A stretch of DNA of 64,000 nucleotides from Anthonomus grandis grandis (GCF_022605725.1 NC_065549.1:29217690-29281689); one strand, 5' to 3'. Numbered from the stretch's first letter, positions 1 to 12,439 are shown. The notes: generated by a model from the letters alone, not told the origin. Translations and numbers: made by a program.

Positions 1-2560
1 ATTTAAAAGTCATATTGAGTCCTTTTTTAAGCTTTAAATAGCGAAGATAAATTCTATAACATTTGAACCAAGAGTTATCGTACAGAAAATATTGGAATAT
101 GTATAAGTTGTACCTTTTACAAGTTTTCCAAATTTTCCTCGTAATAACTAATGCATTTTTTAAATTGGTACAATTTCAGCTTATTTACCATTTATTAATT
201 TACTTTTAAATATTAAATAAATGTTAAAAAAATATCCAAAACTTTACCGAAGGTTTGTGAGTAAGATAATTGATAAGTCATTCACGACCAATATTACTCT
301 AGGTACTCGTGTTAAAGTGTGGTTAATAAAATATATTGAAAATATTATACTAACATGACATTAATAAATATTAATTTATTGTACGGAATTTAACCTTGCA
401 GCAGTAAAATATATATATTAAAAAACGATAACATTTGTAGAGCGTGCAAACTGTAATAAAACTGAAATAATCATCTATGGGTCCTATGGAAAAATATTAG
501 ATCTTCAATATTTATATGAAAAGCAACAAGGAAAAACTATTTACTGAAGGTTCTCATTGATCACAATAAGAAATCGTTCACGGTTAATATTATTTTGCTA
601 GTGTTAATTCTTTATTTTATACAAATATAAATCTATAAACTTCACTCTCACATCGGCAGTATCCAGTCAAATATTTTTATACGATTTTTTATATTAATAT
701 TTAAAGTTTTGGCAGTTTACCACCAGACGTATATTTACTAATAGCAATAATATACATAAAAATTTTTAAAAGTTTTAAATTAAAAGCAAACGCGACTGAA
801 AAATTAAATTGGAAATTAGAAAAAGATTGGAATGAGAACTATCCAATTAAAAAAAAATATTACAAACTTTTATGGTACGATTAATAATGTGTGATTCTTA
901 GTGTCCAGTTTCTTGTGACATATATAGGCACTTAATAAAGAAGCCTGATATAAGACAATATTAGCCAACTATATACATAAGCCATCTTAAAGGTCTCTAA
1001 GTATGACCGTCTGCCTAATAATTATAAATGAAGAGATCTTAGGAGGTGTAATAACAAAATAACCATACTTAAAATTATATTGAAAATGTTGAACTTTTAA
1101 GACTTACGTTGTAAATATGAGCGTAAAAATAAATGTGAAAAATTCATATATTAAAGCACGTAAAAACAAACACACAAAACATGTTTCAGAAGCGAGAGTC
1201 TGCATTAAACACTTATATTCTGAAGATTTCATATTTTTAATGTTTTATAAAATTCTTTCATTGTGTCGTGCTGTCATGCTTGCTTGATGCGTGAACGAGT
1301 CTTTGTTTCGTAGATTTTTTTTGGAAGTGTGAATACGATTTTGTTTTATTTCTCAAGGCAAAGTTGAGCTTTCTCTCTATCAAGGTATTTGAAAAGATTA
1401 TTCATAAAATAGCATTATTCTGCTCTAATTAGCATAAAGAAAGGATTTTTGGATTAAGGCAGCGAAAAAATTCTGAAGAGAATTTTGCTGACGTGGTCAA
1501 AAAACTTTAGCAACACAACTTACGTCAAAAATATTGAAATGAATAATTTTTGCTATTCTGAAATAAGCTATTACGAAAAGTCATTAAACAGTTATCATTT
1601 TAAACTGTAGTGTATGTTCCGTGTAGTATTTCTATTCATAGGGTTTATTAAGTTTCAATATTTTGGGCCTTGGAAGGGTAGTCACTACAATAGAGACAAA
1701 TGAAGAAAACCCGGATTCTCCTAAACAAAATATACTGTTACATAAAGCTTGAATTTTAGATACCTCCAATATTTATCTAATGCAAATTTCAACGCCAATA
1801 TCTCACTGTTATTTCCGTAATGATCGCAGCATATAATATATAAAATGTAAAAAGCAGCCTACAATTTCCTGCTATTTATGTGTGCGTATTTATGATGATC
1901 ACTCGGGCGTGTTGGTTCATATTATCTTGCAAACTATTATTAACATTCGACGTACCGATAATTTATTTTTTGTGTTCTGAAGCCGCAGTAATTCGGACGC
2001 ATGTATGATCTTTTAATGGAATCTGTTAAGCAGACTTAAATGTCCACATTTTCTATTTTTTATTCTATATAAATAAAGTGGTCGAACGTATCTGTAAAAC
2101 TAACTTTAAAAATAAAAAATATATAGGTGTAGGATGTAATGTCTTTTTAACAAATATTTATGACGTCATGGATGCAAAAAAAGAACTAAACATTTACAAT
2201 AAAAAATTTAACAGGGATCTGTTGATATCTTAATCAGAATTATGGTGACTCGTACTTGGTATTTACAAATGTTCTTAAGTTATAGTCCTAATTCTTATTT
2301 CATAAATCAAAACTCATGAAAGTTAACATAGCTCCGCAAGGCCTCTATGATTATATATTTTTCCTTGTGACAGATTATATACATTCTTAAGTAAGGATCC
2401 AAGACAAATTTCCTTTAATGACTATCAAAATTTGATAATATAAAGAATCTTACACCAAAAAAAAAAATGTAAATAGTCGAAAAAGCACTATAGTAAAGCA
2501 AAATGTTTTAACAATATGGTAATATGAGCATGATCTAAAAAAATTAAGATTATATCCCTA
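1..2560. other. AT-rich non-coding sequence
   Basis: No convincing coding region, RNA gene or transposon end was recognised here on either strand. Reading frames are short and composed of AT-rich codons. One stretch (379-505) has a diverged relative at 8582-8735. This part may lie inside the first intron of the ABCG-type gene whose first coding exon is at 23760-23859 on the minus strand. Confidence 0.5.
379..505 (+). repeat. Diverged dispersed repeat, copy 1
   Basis: About 125 bases resemble 8582-8735 in the same orientation. Shared blocks include TTAACCTTGCA, the run around ATATATTAAAAAAC, TGTAGAGC, AACTGTAATAAAACT and GGAAAAATATTA. The two copies differ by substitutions and small indels. 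The family is not recognised; a non-autonomous transposon is the simplest explanation. Confidence 0.5.
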
Positions 2561-3599
2561 TTTTCGTGTTTAATCCCATGGAATTTATTTCAGACTGAGA
2601 TTAAGTAGGTCAAATGAATGCCTAAGACTTGACAGCAGGGGCATAGAGCGGATTAAGGGCCAGTTTAACAGCATAAGGAGCGAAGCATAACGATCAGTGG
2701 ACGAAATCCAAAGAGAGAAAACTGGTATATTGGTGTCTAGCCTATTTGTATCTGGTAAAGTCCAGTTCAGAGATCTATTAGAATCTTTGATGTGTCGCAG
2801 ATGCCGCACTAACTAGTCCGTGCGCCTATGCCGTATTTATTGTCGCATGATACACATGTCTAAATGGCAAAATTTTTTATAGTTTATCTATGAAATCTTT
2901 TTAAATATACGTAAAACCTCATGTTTTACAGTATTTTTAATTTTTCTTTCGAAAATGTCCATTTTCAGAAAGAAAATAATATCAAAAAATTGACCGCGGA
3001 CTAAAATTCAAGCATCTTATAAAATATTTTAAACACTTCCAGCATTCACAGACTTGTCACCTCTTTTTAGCCAGTCTATTAAACAAAGATAAAACACCTG
3101 TGTTCGGGCGATTCCTACTTTAGGCTGTGCAAGTGATTGTGTATCTCTCTCTATCCCACAGATTTTGAGGATTACGGGGCCGTACCCAAATACATTTTTA
3201 GGCTATTTTTTTATTATTTTCGTCGTGTTTTTAAAGACATCTTTAAGGATGAGTCTATCGCCTTTAAAATAGTTGTTGGTTGGGTCTACCACCTTTAATA
3301 GTTGGGAGAGGAGTCATTTGAGGTTATTATTATTTGATGGGTTTTGCTTTTTACGCGTTTATGAAAGTTTTTACTATAAGGAAGTGTGTTTTTTTGTGTT
3401 TGTGGATTTGTTTTGGTATTATACCTAAAGATCTTAAAATGATTCGACCCTGGAAAAATAGGCAGGAAAATTTGGCAAATGAAGAGGAAAGTGCTTGTGC
3501 GGGCTTATGGAAACCGTGGGTGCACAATAACATTTGTGATGAACAGTAAGAGTGATCTGGACAGTGATTTTGACTTACATAGTTCTGATAGTTCATTTT
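2561..3599. other. Non-coding, no gene recognised
   Basis: Base composition is less AT-rich at 2580-2830 and 3070-3200 than nearby. A 74-codon frame (2585-2809, minus) has no recognisable motif. The frames around 3334-3673 contain an acidic, serine-rich stretch directly ahead of the transposase remnant at 3600 and may be its upstream part, but I cannot show this. Confidence 0.35.
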
Positions 3600-4200
3600 C
3601 TAGTGTTGAGGAAGTAAAAAAAAGCAAGGAAAGTAGAAGCCACAGGGGAAAATCAAGCAGTTTTAAAACGTAATTGTTTAAGTACAGACGCCAAACAAAT
3701 TTATCTAAATGTCTATAACAATCTAAGGAATGATCCTCAGTTCACAAATGATTGCGGTGCTTTGCAAAAAACAGCGTTTTTAACAGGGGTGCCCTATAGT
3801 ATAATATTTTGTAAAAAAAGGATTAAAGACAGAAAAAAAGGAAAGGCAATCAAGCAAAGCAGGACAATCAAAGGGACTTGACACAGATATTGCTAAAATG
3901 GCTAAGGGAAGGTGTGTATTCTAAATACAAAAACATTGAGGTTCTGACCATACAGATGGTTAAGGACACCTTATCGGCAAGGGACAAAGATTTCTCAGTC
4001 TCAACCTTACGGAGATCCCTGATAAAACTTTGATTTAAGCTTAAGATAGTTAACAAAAGAGCTGCTGTAATGAAATTGTCAGGTGGTGTATAGAATATTT
4101 GGAGAAAACTTCAAAATTTTGGAGGAAGAAAGATCCATATATTATTTAGCCGAAACGTGGTATGATACATTTATGATTGATGTATGATTTCCATTCTCTG
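3600..4200 (+). pseudogene. Decayed DDE-type transposase (IS630/DDE_3-like)
   Basis: Reading across frames on the plus strand gives an ordered set of blocks typical of insect DDE-superfamily transposases. First comes an N-terminal helix-turn-helix-like part (VLKRNCLSTDAKQIYLNVY, then FTNDCGALQKTAFLTGVPYS at about 3670-3800). Next is DTDIAKMAKGRVYSKYKN with FSVSTLRRSLIKL (about 3880-4030). Last is an approach to the first catalytic Asp, EEERSIYYLAETWYDT (about 4120-4175), where relatives read YLDETW; the Asp is replaced by Ala here. Several frameshifts and stops separate the blocks, and the C-terminal half is missing or unrecognisable. It is a dead remnant. Confidence 0.6.
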
Positions 4201-4425
4201 GGAAAAAAGTCCCTTTTTTGCTATGGTAAGAAAAACACTGTTTTTATTAATTAAAACAAGTTTAAAATTTTAATTTTTACAGCTTACTGCCCCTGTTGGC
4301 CTTGCGACACAATAAAGACTGCTTTTTCCTCCATTTTCTCGAAAAAAATCCCTTTTTTGCTATGGTAAGAAAAACACTGTTTTTATTAAGAAAACAAGTT
4401 TAAAATTTTGTTTTTTACAGTTTTT
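4199..4425 (+). repeat. Local tandem duplication, period about 139 bp
   Basis: The block starting with CCCTTTTTTGCTATGGTAAG at 4211 recurs at 4350, followed in both copies by AAAAACACTGTTTTTATTA and by a run ending in TTTTTACAG. The unit sits directly behind the transposase remnant. A weaker third copy of the ending (TTTTTTTACAG, then TTACTGCC) follows near 4475-4490. The origin is probably local duplication. Confidence 0.7.
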
Positions 4426-4678
4426 TGTCCATGATTTGTCTTACAGAGACACTATAAAACCAGTTTAATTATTTTTTTACAGTTACTGCCACACTTGTCC
4501 TGTCCTAAAAAGGCAAGACTACTTCTTTCATAATTCACTGGAAGAAAAAAGGCTATTTTACATCTGAGTTGTAATTACTAAAAAAAAATTATTGTAAATT
4601 TATGATTATTAATTAAATTAAAAAATTATTTCTGCTACTCGTGTACACTTTTAAAATCTGTTTTAGTATCCATATGCT

Positions 4679-4831
4679 TCAGTGCGAGATGAAGTTGGAA
4701 TCCATAGCGGCAACAGAGAACCTGTTTCGTTCCTTAATGAAAGAAACTGCTAAAGAACAAAGGCAAAAAAAACAAAGTTTAGAAAATTGTATCAACTTTT
4801 TGGGCTAGATTCAAAAGAGTGGTTAAATTTA
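4679..4831 (+). pseudogene. Lysine/glutamate-rich helical protein fragment
   Basis: A short frame reads CEMKLESIAATENLFRSLMK and continues ETAKEQRQKKQSLENC, with a single frameshift before a sensible end (LDSKEWLNL, stop). A splice-acceptor-like TTTTAG precedes it at about 4661-4666. The helical, charged character resembles the C-termini of Myb/SANT-like proteins encoded by DNA transposons, but no family was firmly recognised. It could be the tail of a second transposon gene or a remnant exon. Confidence 0.3.
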
Positions 4832-5224
4832 TAAAAGTATTTAGTATCCTCACTGTAGTTTTAGTATCCAGTATACTTAAAATGTAATATTTTGTAAAAG
4901 ATTTTTAGTTTTTTGCATAAGCATTTATTTTTGTTAATTTTCATCTAATTTCTCCTATTATGCACAATAACTAAATATGAGGTACACAAATTAATAAATA
5001 TTATATTCAGGATGTAAAGTGTGTTTTTTATAAGTAAAACTTGTGTCTTTTACACGCATAATATACAGATCGTGTTATCGTGAGCTACGTATTACCCAAA
5101 ATAATGGCAACACCGCTTGGTTGCGGCTTGCAGGCGGCGGAATTTTTCAGCAGACCTCACTTTGCTGTGTTACTGCACGTTGCATTAATAATTTTTAAGC
5201 GTTATTTTCGTGTTTTTTTCACTA
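4832..5224. other. Non-coding spacer
   Basis: AT-rich sequence between two transposon remnants; nothing recognised. A frame open from 5080 runs into the DUF4817 fragment at 5225, but its first 48 residues look random. Confidence 0.4.
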
Positions 5225-5560
5225 TAGCTGTTTATACCCCTTCCGAAAGAGTTCAACTAATTAAATGGATTTATGAAGGCAATTCGGCAGTACAATGTAG
5301 AGATTTGTTTTCAGTGACATTTGAGCATAGACCGATTCCTTGTGCAAAAACGGTTTTAAATGTGGTTACAACTTTTGAGACATCTTTTTGTCTTTAGGAT
5401 TGTAAAAAATGCCACACAAAACGTCAAGAACCACCTGTTGAAGTGGTCCAGGATATAGAACGGCGGAAAGAAATGGTTTGCAGTACCCTAGAACTTGATT
5501 CGACACTGTCCACTAGTGTTGGAGAGGAACGCGTTGATCCCAATATTCACTATTATCTAA
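5225..5560 (+). pseudogene. DUF4817-type N-terminal fragment of a mariner-like transposase
   Basis: The frame YTPSERVQLIKWIYEGNSAV, then FEHRPIPCAKTVLNVVTTFE, matches the helix-turn-helix N-terminal domain (DUF4817) common in insect mariner-like transposases, which pairs an opening YT.xERV motif with a RPIP turn and an FxxTGS ending. After a stop at about 5397 the sequence continues in another frame as a charged linker (KCHTKRQEPPVEVVQDIERR) that fits the next part of the family. The catalytic domain is absent. A possible matching element terminus lies at 6840-7034, on the far side of an inserted reverse transcriptase fragment. Confidence 0.55.
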
Positions 5561-5720
5561 CTTCAAAATTATCTTGATTATTTTTGTTAATTAGGTTTAG
5601 AATCTATATAAGTTTATATACTTTATGCAAGCTGTTCTACCTTGCTCCAGTAACCATTTTTTTAGGCCTGTTTTAAAAGATGGAATATATAAAATATTTC
5701 GTAAGTTCTGTGGAATAAAT

Positions 5721-6830
5721 CTATATATGTGGTCCCAAGAACTGTAGAGATCTTTGCCCAATTCTTTTATATGTCCTGTCAGTTTTATTTATCTTATTAT
5801 TTTTATGTCTACTATTGTGATCGTGTGTAATGTTTTGTAGTTCGGTCCTCTTTTTGTGTTGCCTTGTTAGCATCTTAAAACAAAAGATTTGGTGAATATC
5901 TAATAAGCGGTTTTCTTTGTACAGTAAATCGCTTGGATATCGCCTTTCCTTGCCAAACATTATTTTTAGAAAAAGTTTCTGCAATATCTCCAACTTCTTT
6001 AGATGTACATCATAGGCCCCACCCCAACCCAAAATTCCATACTGAATATGAGAATTTACTAATGAGTAATATATTACCTTTATTTAAAACGTATCTAGTA
6101 TTTGCTTAATTTGTTTAAATTTAAATATAATTACTCTAAGTTTTTTTATGACATTCTCGATATGTATATTCCATTTTAATAAATTATCAATATACACACC
6201 CAGATATTTAATGGATTGAGCTTCCTCAATATTCAGTTGATGTTGATTTATATGTAAGCTTGAAAATCCGGGTCCATTTTTCTTAGAACAACTAAATGCC
6301 AGATATTTCGTTTTTTCAAAATTTATAGTTAAATACATTTCATCAAACCAATCCTTAATGTAGAACATATCACGCTCCGCTTTTGCCTTCACATCACCCC
6401 AGGAATTCCCTTCATAAAACACGACTGTATCATCCGCAAAGGAAGAGATTTGACCTTCGTAATTACCCTGCAATAGTCCGTTAATATAGATAGAAAATAA
6501 TGTTGGTCCAAGAACTGTGCCCTGGGGTAGACCAAATTCAAGCTTGGTTTCTCTACTTAAGAAATCATCTATTTGCAAGGTATGACATAAAAATATCCAG
6601 AACTTTATCTCTAAATCCGTTTGCTTCTAATGCCTGCAGCATTATTTTGTGGTCTACAGTATCAAAGGCACGCGCTAGGTCTAAAAATATGCATATTATT
6701 TTTTTGTTTTTATCTAAACCTGAATGAATTTTATTAGTAAGATATAGAATCGCGTCTTCTGTTGATATTTTTGATCTAAATCCATATTGCTTAGGAGATA
6801 AAACATTAAATTTTTCCAAGAAGGAGGCAT
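5721..6830 (-). pseudogene. Non-LTR retrotransposon reverse transcriptase fragment (jockey-like)
   Basis: Three minus-strand frames follow each other. Frame one (6819-6565) has LSPKQYGFRSKISTEDAI and the motif A region CIFLDLARAFDTVDH. Frame two (6578-6084) has motif B FGLPQGTVLGPTLFSIYING, motif C SFADDTVVF with both catalytic Asp residues, and IKYLGVYIDNLLKW. Frame three (6032-5721) is the C-terminal connection region. This is the usual RT order of jockey/CR1-type LINEs. The endonuclease and N-terminal RT are missing (5' truncation) and two frameshifts inactivate it. Confidence 0.85.
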
Positions 6831-6839
6831 AGAAACTAC

Positions 6840-7034
6840 CTACTCATTTTTAGAAAAAGATCCACAGGGATGTAAAATTTATCGTCAAAAATACAATTTT
6901 TTCTTAACATTTTATCACTCTGTATCTCAGAATCTAATGATTTTCGGATAGAGGTTTATTGAGCAAACTTGCTTATTTTGAGGCATTCTACAACCCCTCC
7001 AAGTTTGTCCGACTAATTATAAAACACCCTGTAT
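6840..7034. repeat. Terminal region of a mariner-like element or MITE
   Basis: Read on the minus strand, the right edge begins TATACAGGGTGT and continues as an AT-rich palindrome-type terminus; the inner part has CTGTATCTCAGAA, common just inside such termini. The same ACAGGGTGT opening bounds the complete elements at 20248 and 46793. Only one end is seen here. Confidence 0.45.
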
Positions 7035-9779
7035 ATTATGAGACGGAAAAAGTAAAATCAATACGTGCTATTATCTTTTGATATAGATTTTTCACTACTT
7101 TTAGTCTCTATATCTGCAGTTATTAAAAAAAATTAATTGACCACTGGTAAACTAGTCAATTCATTTTTGAAACTGCTGATGAAGACTAGGATCAATTCTG
7201 AGTATTTTTCACTCATCAATTTTTGGTGTGTTTTTTAAAAATGAAAATATTAGAAATACAAGCAAAAGAATTAAAACAAATTTAAATAAATATTTTTTTA
7301 TTTTTTTTTTCATAGTTTTTTTTTTATAGTTAAAAAAATTTGATAATTGTAATTGTAAATAAAAAATATAATACTTAAACGTTAATATCTTTACTGCTTT
7401 TGTCGTAGGTATAAATTGATAAAATTTTAGCGAATTATTATATTTATTAGGTTATTCACTCCCGCCCATTTCCCCAAGTGCCGATTCCCGAAGCACCATT
7501 TTCCTAAGTCTCGCAGGCTTTTTCTCAAACAACTATTTTTCTCGCGTAGTAGTATGGTGTTTTATCCAGTAATAAAATTTATTCATGATTGGGTTGGATT
7601 ATTCGGTATGTAAATAATACTTTCATCCAACGACAAACACCTATTTCTATTGACCCTCCTTACTTACATTCGGGAACTGACATTCGGTAAAATACCTTGA
7701 AATCAAATTATGGTATCCTTTATTAAGTGTTTTTTTTTTCTCATCAGGGAAGATCATTGTTGTTGTTTAAAATTACTTATATCCCCAGATCAAATGAAAT
7801 TGCGTTGATTGAAAAATAAGACGAAAATAAATTCCTGCTTCGTGAAATTTTTCGTCGTAAACAAAGTGTTAAAAATTGGTTATTGTACTTCCCAGGTTGA
7901 TAATATATTCTATTTCATTGTCTTTAATACAAAATTTATATTCATCTTTGACCCGAACAAAATCCAGGTTTTGGTCATTATTATTTACGTTTTTAATTAA
8001 AGCTAAATGTATTTTTGACGTTTGCACTCAAACTTAATCAGGTCGTTACCTAATTAAAAGCTTTGCCCTTAAATTAAATAAAAATTAAACAGTGCATGTC
8101 GTGCATCCGTTTTCAATTTTTTGCCTAAAATAAAATATACATTTCATTTTAATCATTTTTCTAATTATCATTATTACTAATAATTTCTAAGCAAAGTAAT
8201 TAGTAAAATAAATTATTAATTATGTTATTGTCAAGTAAATGCTTTTTAAGTTTTTAATATTACTTCAAGTAAGATGCAATTTTATGATTAATGTATTTTG
8301 TTTTAGCGGAAATTGTCCACGCTTTAAGGATGTTATTGTTTTCTACGCGAATAATATTAATGACAGACTTTTTGAAACTACCGTAATTTACCACCATTTT
8401 TTAGGTACAGTTGGCACGGAAGCCCACGTTTTACAATAATAACTCATTAGAGTATCCCAATGAGGTAAATAAATTATTAAACATGTAATTTGTTTACTTA
8501 CATAATACATAAATAGTTTATTTCCATTTTCTAGCATTATAATTGTTATGTTAAAAACATATCATGACATGAAAAAATATATTGTACTTAAGTTAACCTT
8601 GCAATACTAAAATACATATATTAAAAAACTATAAAAATTGTAGAGCATTCCAACTGTAATAAAACTTCAATCAATTAATCACCTATTGTGGTATATGGGT
8701 CATGGTTCCTTTGGAAAAATATTAATTAGACTTTAATAGTTTTGACTGTACTCATCCTAGTTTTATTATTAATAATATATTTCCGGCTTTAAAGCAGTTT
8801 ATTTTTTTTGTAAGTATTTTGTATAACGAGCGGGCTTTATAGATTAGTTTTTAAAATCTTTAAACTACTAAATACTGTCAACTATCATATAATAGGAAAA
8901 TTAACGTGTTTTTATAAACTGTACAAGTATGTCTGTTTAAATCCACTTAATCTATAGAAAAAAATCAAAACCACGTCATTTACCTTGAGGTGAAAAGTGC
9001 ATAAAACATTTTTGCTTCAAAAAAATAATTGCTATTAATTGATGTAAAATATACACGCTGTTCTATTTTTAAATAATAGGTATTTTTTGACTTATTTGAA
9101 AATACAATGTTCAATTATTATAAAGAAACGGTCAAATCAATATCTTTTTGAGAAAATCAATATATTATTTATTTTTTAAATTAAAGTTTTTAAGATATTT
9201 GTAAAGAAATACATCAAAAATGTTTCGGGATGCGAAGTCCGAATATGGATATTTTTTACCCTATATACAAAATATTGATAATGCCAGATAACTAGTGTGA
9301 CCAAATGTTGAAGCTAAGAAAAAGAGAAAGCTTTATCAAATAAGATGTAAATTTGACCCAAGTTTATCTCATAATAGAAAATTCTCCAATATGCATGATT
9401 GATATTGTGTATATTTTTATATTAATTTTCCTACCGTATTTTTAAAGATATATGTTAAAAATGTTTCGGGATACAAAACCTAAAAAGTCTACAATGCGCA
9501 TAATTGATATTCTTATTGGAGATTAAGAGATTATCCTCAATTTTTTTTTCAAATAGGATAGGATGAATGTGAACAGTTTTAATAAATTACTTCAAAGAAT
9601 AGAGCCGAAGATAATAATAATAAAATAAGTAAGTGGAGAAATTCTGTACCACCTGAAGAGCGCTTATCGGTCACACTAAGATATGTAAACATACAGTTTT
9701 TTTTTTAAATTATTTTATTCTCAAACAAATTTGTGTTATTTGTTTCATTTCAACTCTACATTTCAAACAAATTACTGCT
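7035..9779. other. AT-rich non-coding sequence
   Basis: No gene recognised. Frames at 7809-8000 and 8239-8439 are short and without motifs. A diverged internal duplication occurs at about 9160-9260 and 9413-9480 (shared AAAAATGTTTCGGGAT), accompanied by a second pair near 9389 and 9493 (ATGATTGATATT / ATAATTGATATT). A possible transposon edge lies near 9640-9690. Confidence 0.4.
8582..8735 (+). repeat. Diverged dispersed repeat, copy 2
   Basis: Counterpart of 379-505 in the same orientation, slightly longer because of small insertions (for example an extra AATTAATCACCTATTG-like segment). It shares TTAACCTTGCA, ATATATTAAAAAACTATA, TGTAGAGC and AACTGTAATAAAACTTC. Family unknown. Confidence 0.5.
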
Positions 9780-10115
9780 CTAATCAGAGAGCGCAGGTGA
9801 TGACGCCGTAGAGTAGTCACACGAGTAGGAACCTGCTGTAGGGGGTAGTAAACCATTTAAAAATTGCGATAGTAACTCCTCGAAGAACATTTTGCAGTCT
9901 GTGTGTCTGTGGATGTGACTGGACATATTGTGTAGGTACCCTGGTGGCTGAAAATGTGGAAATGGAAGTGCCTGCGAAGGCGGTTGGTAGCTGTCTCTAC
10001 GATTTATGTCAGGACATTGAACAACTGACGAAGCATAGTAAGTCCTGGCATATTTCATTAAATTTAAGATCGCTGTTTTAACGTAATGTTTTTGTTCGTT
10101 CACTTTTTTTAGCAT
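9780..10115 (-). CDS. Harbinger-associated MADF/BESS-like protein, partial
   Basis: An open frame of 111 codons ends in CKMFFEELLSQFLNGLLPP. That resembles the BESS-type tail (acidic or polar residue, FF, then a leucine-rich helix ending in PP) of MADF/Myb-like accessory proteins. PIF/Harbinger transposons encode such a protein next to the nuclease, and a Harbinger nuclease remnant lies at 10580-11340 in divergent orientation, which supports the call. The DNA-binding domain expected upstream (to the right on the minus strand) is not seen. It may be a C-terminal exon or a truncated copy. The DNA-binding role is inferred. Confidence 0.4.
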   Translation of the reverse strand: MLKKVNEQKHYVKTAILNLMKYARTYYASSVVQCPDINRRDSYQPPSQALPFPHFQPPGYLHNMSSHIHRHTDCKMFFEELLSQFLNGLLPPTAGSYSCDYSTASSPALSD

Positions 10116-10579
10116 GGGGGGAGGGGTAGGCTTTAAAGCAAATTGCTTATTTTCGTTGATATCTTCGTTTTGTTTTCGTTGAAGGATGCCTAATAGAGAA
10201 CTCTCGTACGACGTTATATTTTTTGCTGTTTTTTTTATGACGTCAAGTTGTAGTGTTCACTTGATCTTCATTTTCTTGCAAAGTAGCATGCTGAGTGACC
10301 AGTGCATCGTATTCTTCTGGAATATTATCATTAGTATTTTCTATGGTGCAGTGTTACTACTTGTGGGTCAATTATTCATAAAAAGAAACAAAAATAATAA
10401 CAAATCGACATAAATGTATTTTCTTCTTTTGTAGGTTCATCACTCTTCACTTTTCGTTGAGTTGCTAGTTCCCTTCCAAAGCAATCTTTTTTTTTTCAGA
10501 TTTTTTTATTTTTCCGTATTTCTTTTTTTGAAATATAAGCAAGTAAATATAATTATTATTACGTAGACAATTTTTTTTC

Positions 10580-11340
10580 AGATATCTTGCCACTGGTAAT
10601 AGTTTCAATTTTTTACAGTTCTAATACCTACTGGGAGCTATTACAATCAGAGAAATTCTTAAGGACACCTGTGACCAATTTTCGATATGTTTACAACCAG
10701 ACTGCCTGTCAGACATATTTGAAGAGAACTAGACGAATATTGCCACAAAGTTTTATGACACAAATGATTTTCCAAATTGTATTGGAGCTGTGGACGGAAA
10801 GCACAGACAATTCAAGAAACCTAAGAAGACCGCCACAGAGTTTTATAACTATAAAAAATATTTCTCGACAATTCTTCTGGGTATAGTTGACACCAACTAT
10901 TGTTTCAATGCAATAGATGTGGGTGCATATGCTGCCGGTTGTGATTCTTATGTATTCAGAGACTCTAATTTCGGCAAAAGACTAAATAATAAGCAATTAA
11001 ATGTTCCAAATTCACAAATACTAGCTCATGATAAAGTTGGACAAGTTATGCCGTACGTTCTTGTACATGTTTTACGGACTTATCTTCGAAGAAACCTAAC
11101 AATGAAACAACGAGTATACAATTACAGATTGACTCGCGTTCGTTGGATCGTTGAATGTACATACATTTGGGCTCTTAGCCAAAAAATGGCAAATTTTCCA
11201 TCGGTCTATGGATGACGCCATCGAATTTGCTGACCATATTATCAAGCATGTTGTGTTTTGCATAATTTCGCGAAGAAAATGAATGGTATAGGAGTTGAGG
11301 ATGACAGCACAAAATATCTTTATTTTCTTTCTCTATTGCA
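10580..11340 (+). pseudogene. PIF/Harbinger nuclease (HARBI1-like), broken
   Basis: The central frame (10790-11215) contains DGKHRQFKKPKKTATEFYNY, then KYFSTILLGIVDTNYCFNA and IDVGAYAAGCDSYVFRDSNF. These are the family landmarks DGKH (first Asp), LL.VVD.NY (second Asp) and VG.YG..SD...F. The segment normally reading VGDEAF is shortened (VMPYVLVHVLRTYLRRNLT), so the third acidic site is lost. It is followed by MKQRVYNYRLTRVRWIVE. The start is in another frame (NDFPNCIGAV), and the C-terminal HNFAKKMNGIGVEDD is frameshifted at about 11259-11305. It is inactive; the accessory gene lies at 9780-10115. Confidence 0.8.
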
Positions 11341-12435
11341 AAAAATTCTATATATTATATATTTATTTAATTCTATAAATTATATATTAATCCGATTGCG
11401 TATTACATTCATGCAAACTTCGCTCCACAATTTTTCTTTTAAATTTCGGTTACTATTCTCTTTCAATTGCTTGTTGTATAAAATAGGTATTTTCCACCTC
11501 GGTAATTATTCTTTCTGTGTTTAAAACACTATCTGAAAGATCATTCCTGGCAGACAATTTGTCGTCAGACATTTTATAATCAGCAGCCAAGAACGATAAT
11601 ATGCAATGAATCGGCGTGGCTTAGTCGTTGAACGTTCATTTCTCTCCATGCGACTTATTTTCTTTGCGATAATCGCATCGCTTCAAAAATAGAACTGGCC
11701 GCATTTTTTTACTCTCGGCGGTTAATTAGTCGCATATGCGCGCATTGTTTTAAAAAACTGTGTTTTATTTTTTCTTATAACATAGTCCTCTAATACACCC
11801 ATTTTTCTATGTTGGCTTCACTTTCTTCGCGATGCTACGAGTATTGAGTTTATCTGTATATGGAAGTGGTTGTTTTGCAGGAAGGCGCAAGGCTACAGAG
11901 ACTGAATTAAACTATCCTTTAACCTGAATTAATAAATTATGCAGTTTGACTGACTTTACGAATCATGAATGGCGCTTTGTGAAAAAACACAGTTCGAATC
12001 TGATTTGCTCCCTTTCCTTACAGAAATTGTGAACGCAATATCTAACGAAAAATAAGCATCAAACCAAGCATTTACGGATTTAAGCAGCTGCTTATGGAGG
12101 AAATTAATAGATTCGATTATTAACTTTAATTTCTCAAACCTTTCAGCGAGAATTTAATGTATCCAAAGTATAAAATATAAGCTAGGTGAATTTTTTTTAT
12201 TACTATAGATTAAAATCCATATACTAAAAAAATTACATATATTATACTAAGATTATTATAAGAATTAAATCCCATTAATAAAAAATAAAATGGTTGTCTT
12301 GAGATTTGATATTTAATAAGCATATTGATCAATGTATAAAGAAGGCATTTATTAACATAAAACTATTTTATGTTCATAAATACTGACTATTAATAAATCT
12401 GACTATAATAATTAGAGGCAGCGGTCTCCTGAATA
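11341..12435. other. Non-coding sequence
   Basis: Nothing recognised. The 11560-11760 part is somewhat richer in GC and may include the right end of the Harbinger element, but no terminal inverted repeat was identified. Confidence 0.4.
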
Positions 12436-12439
12436 AAGA

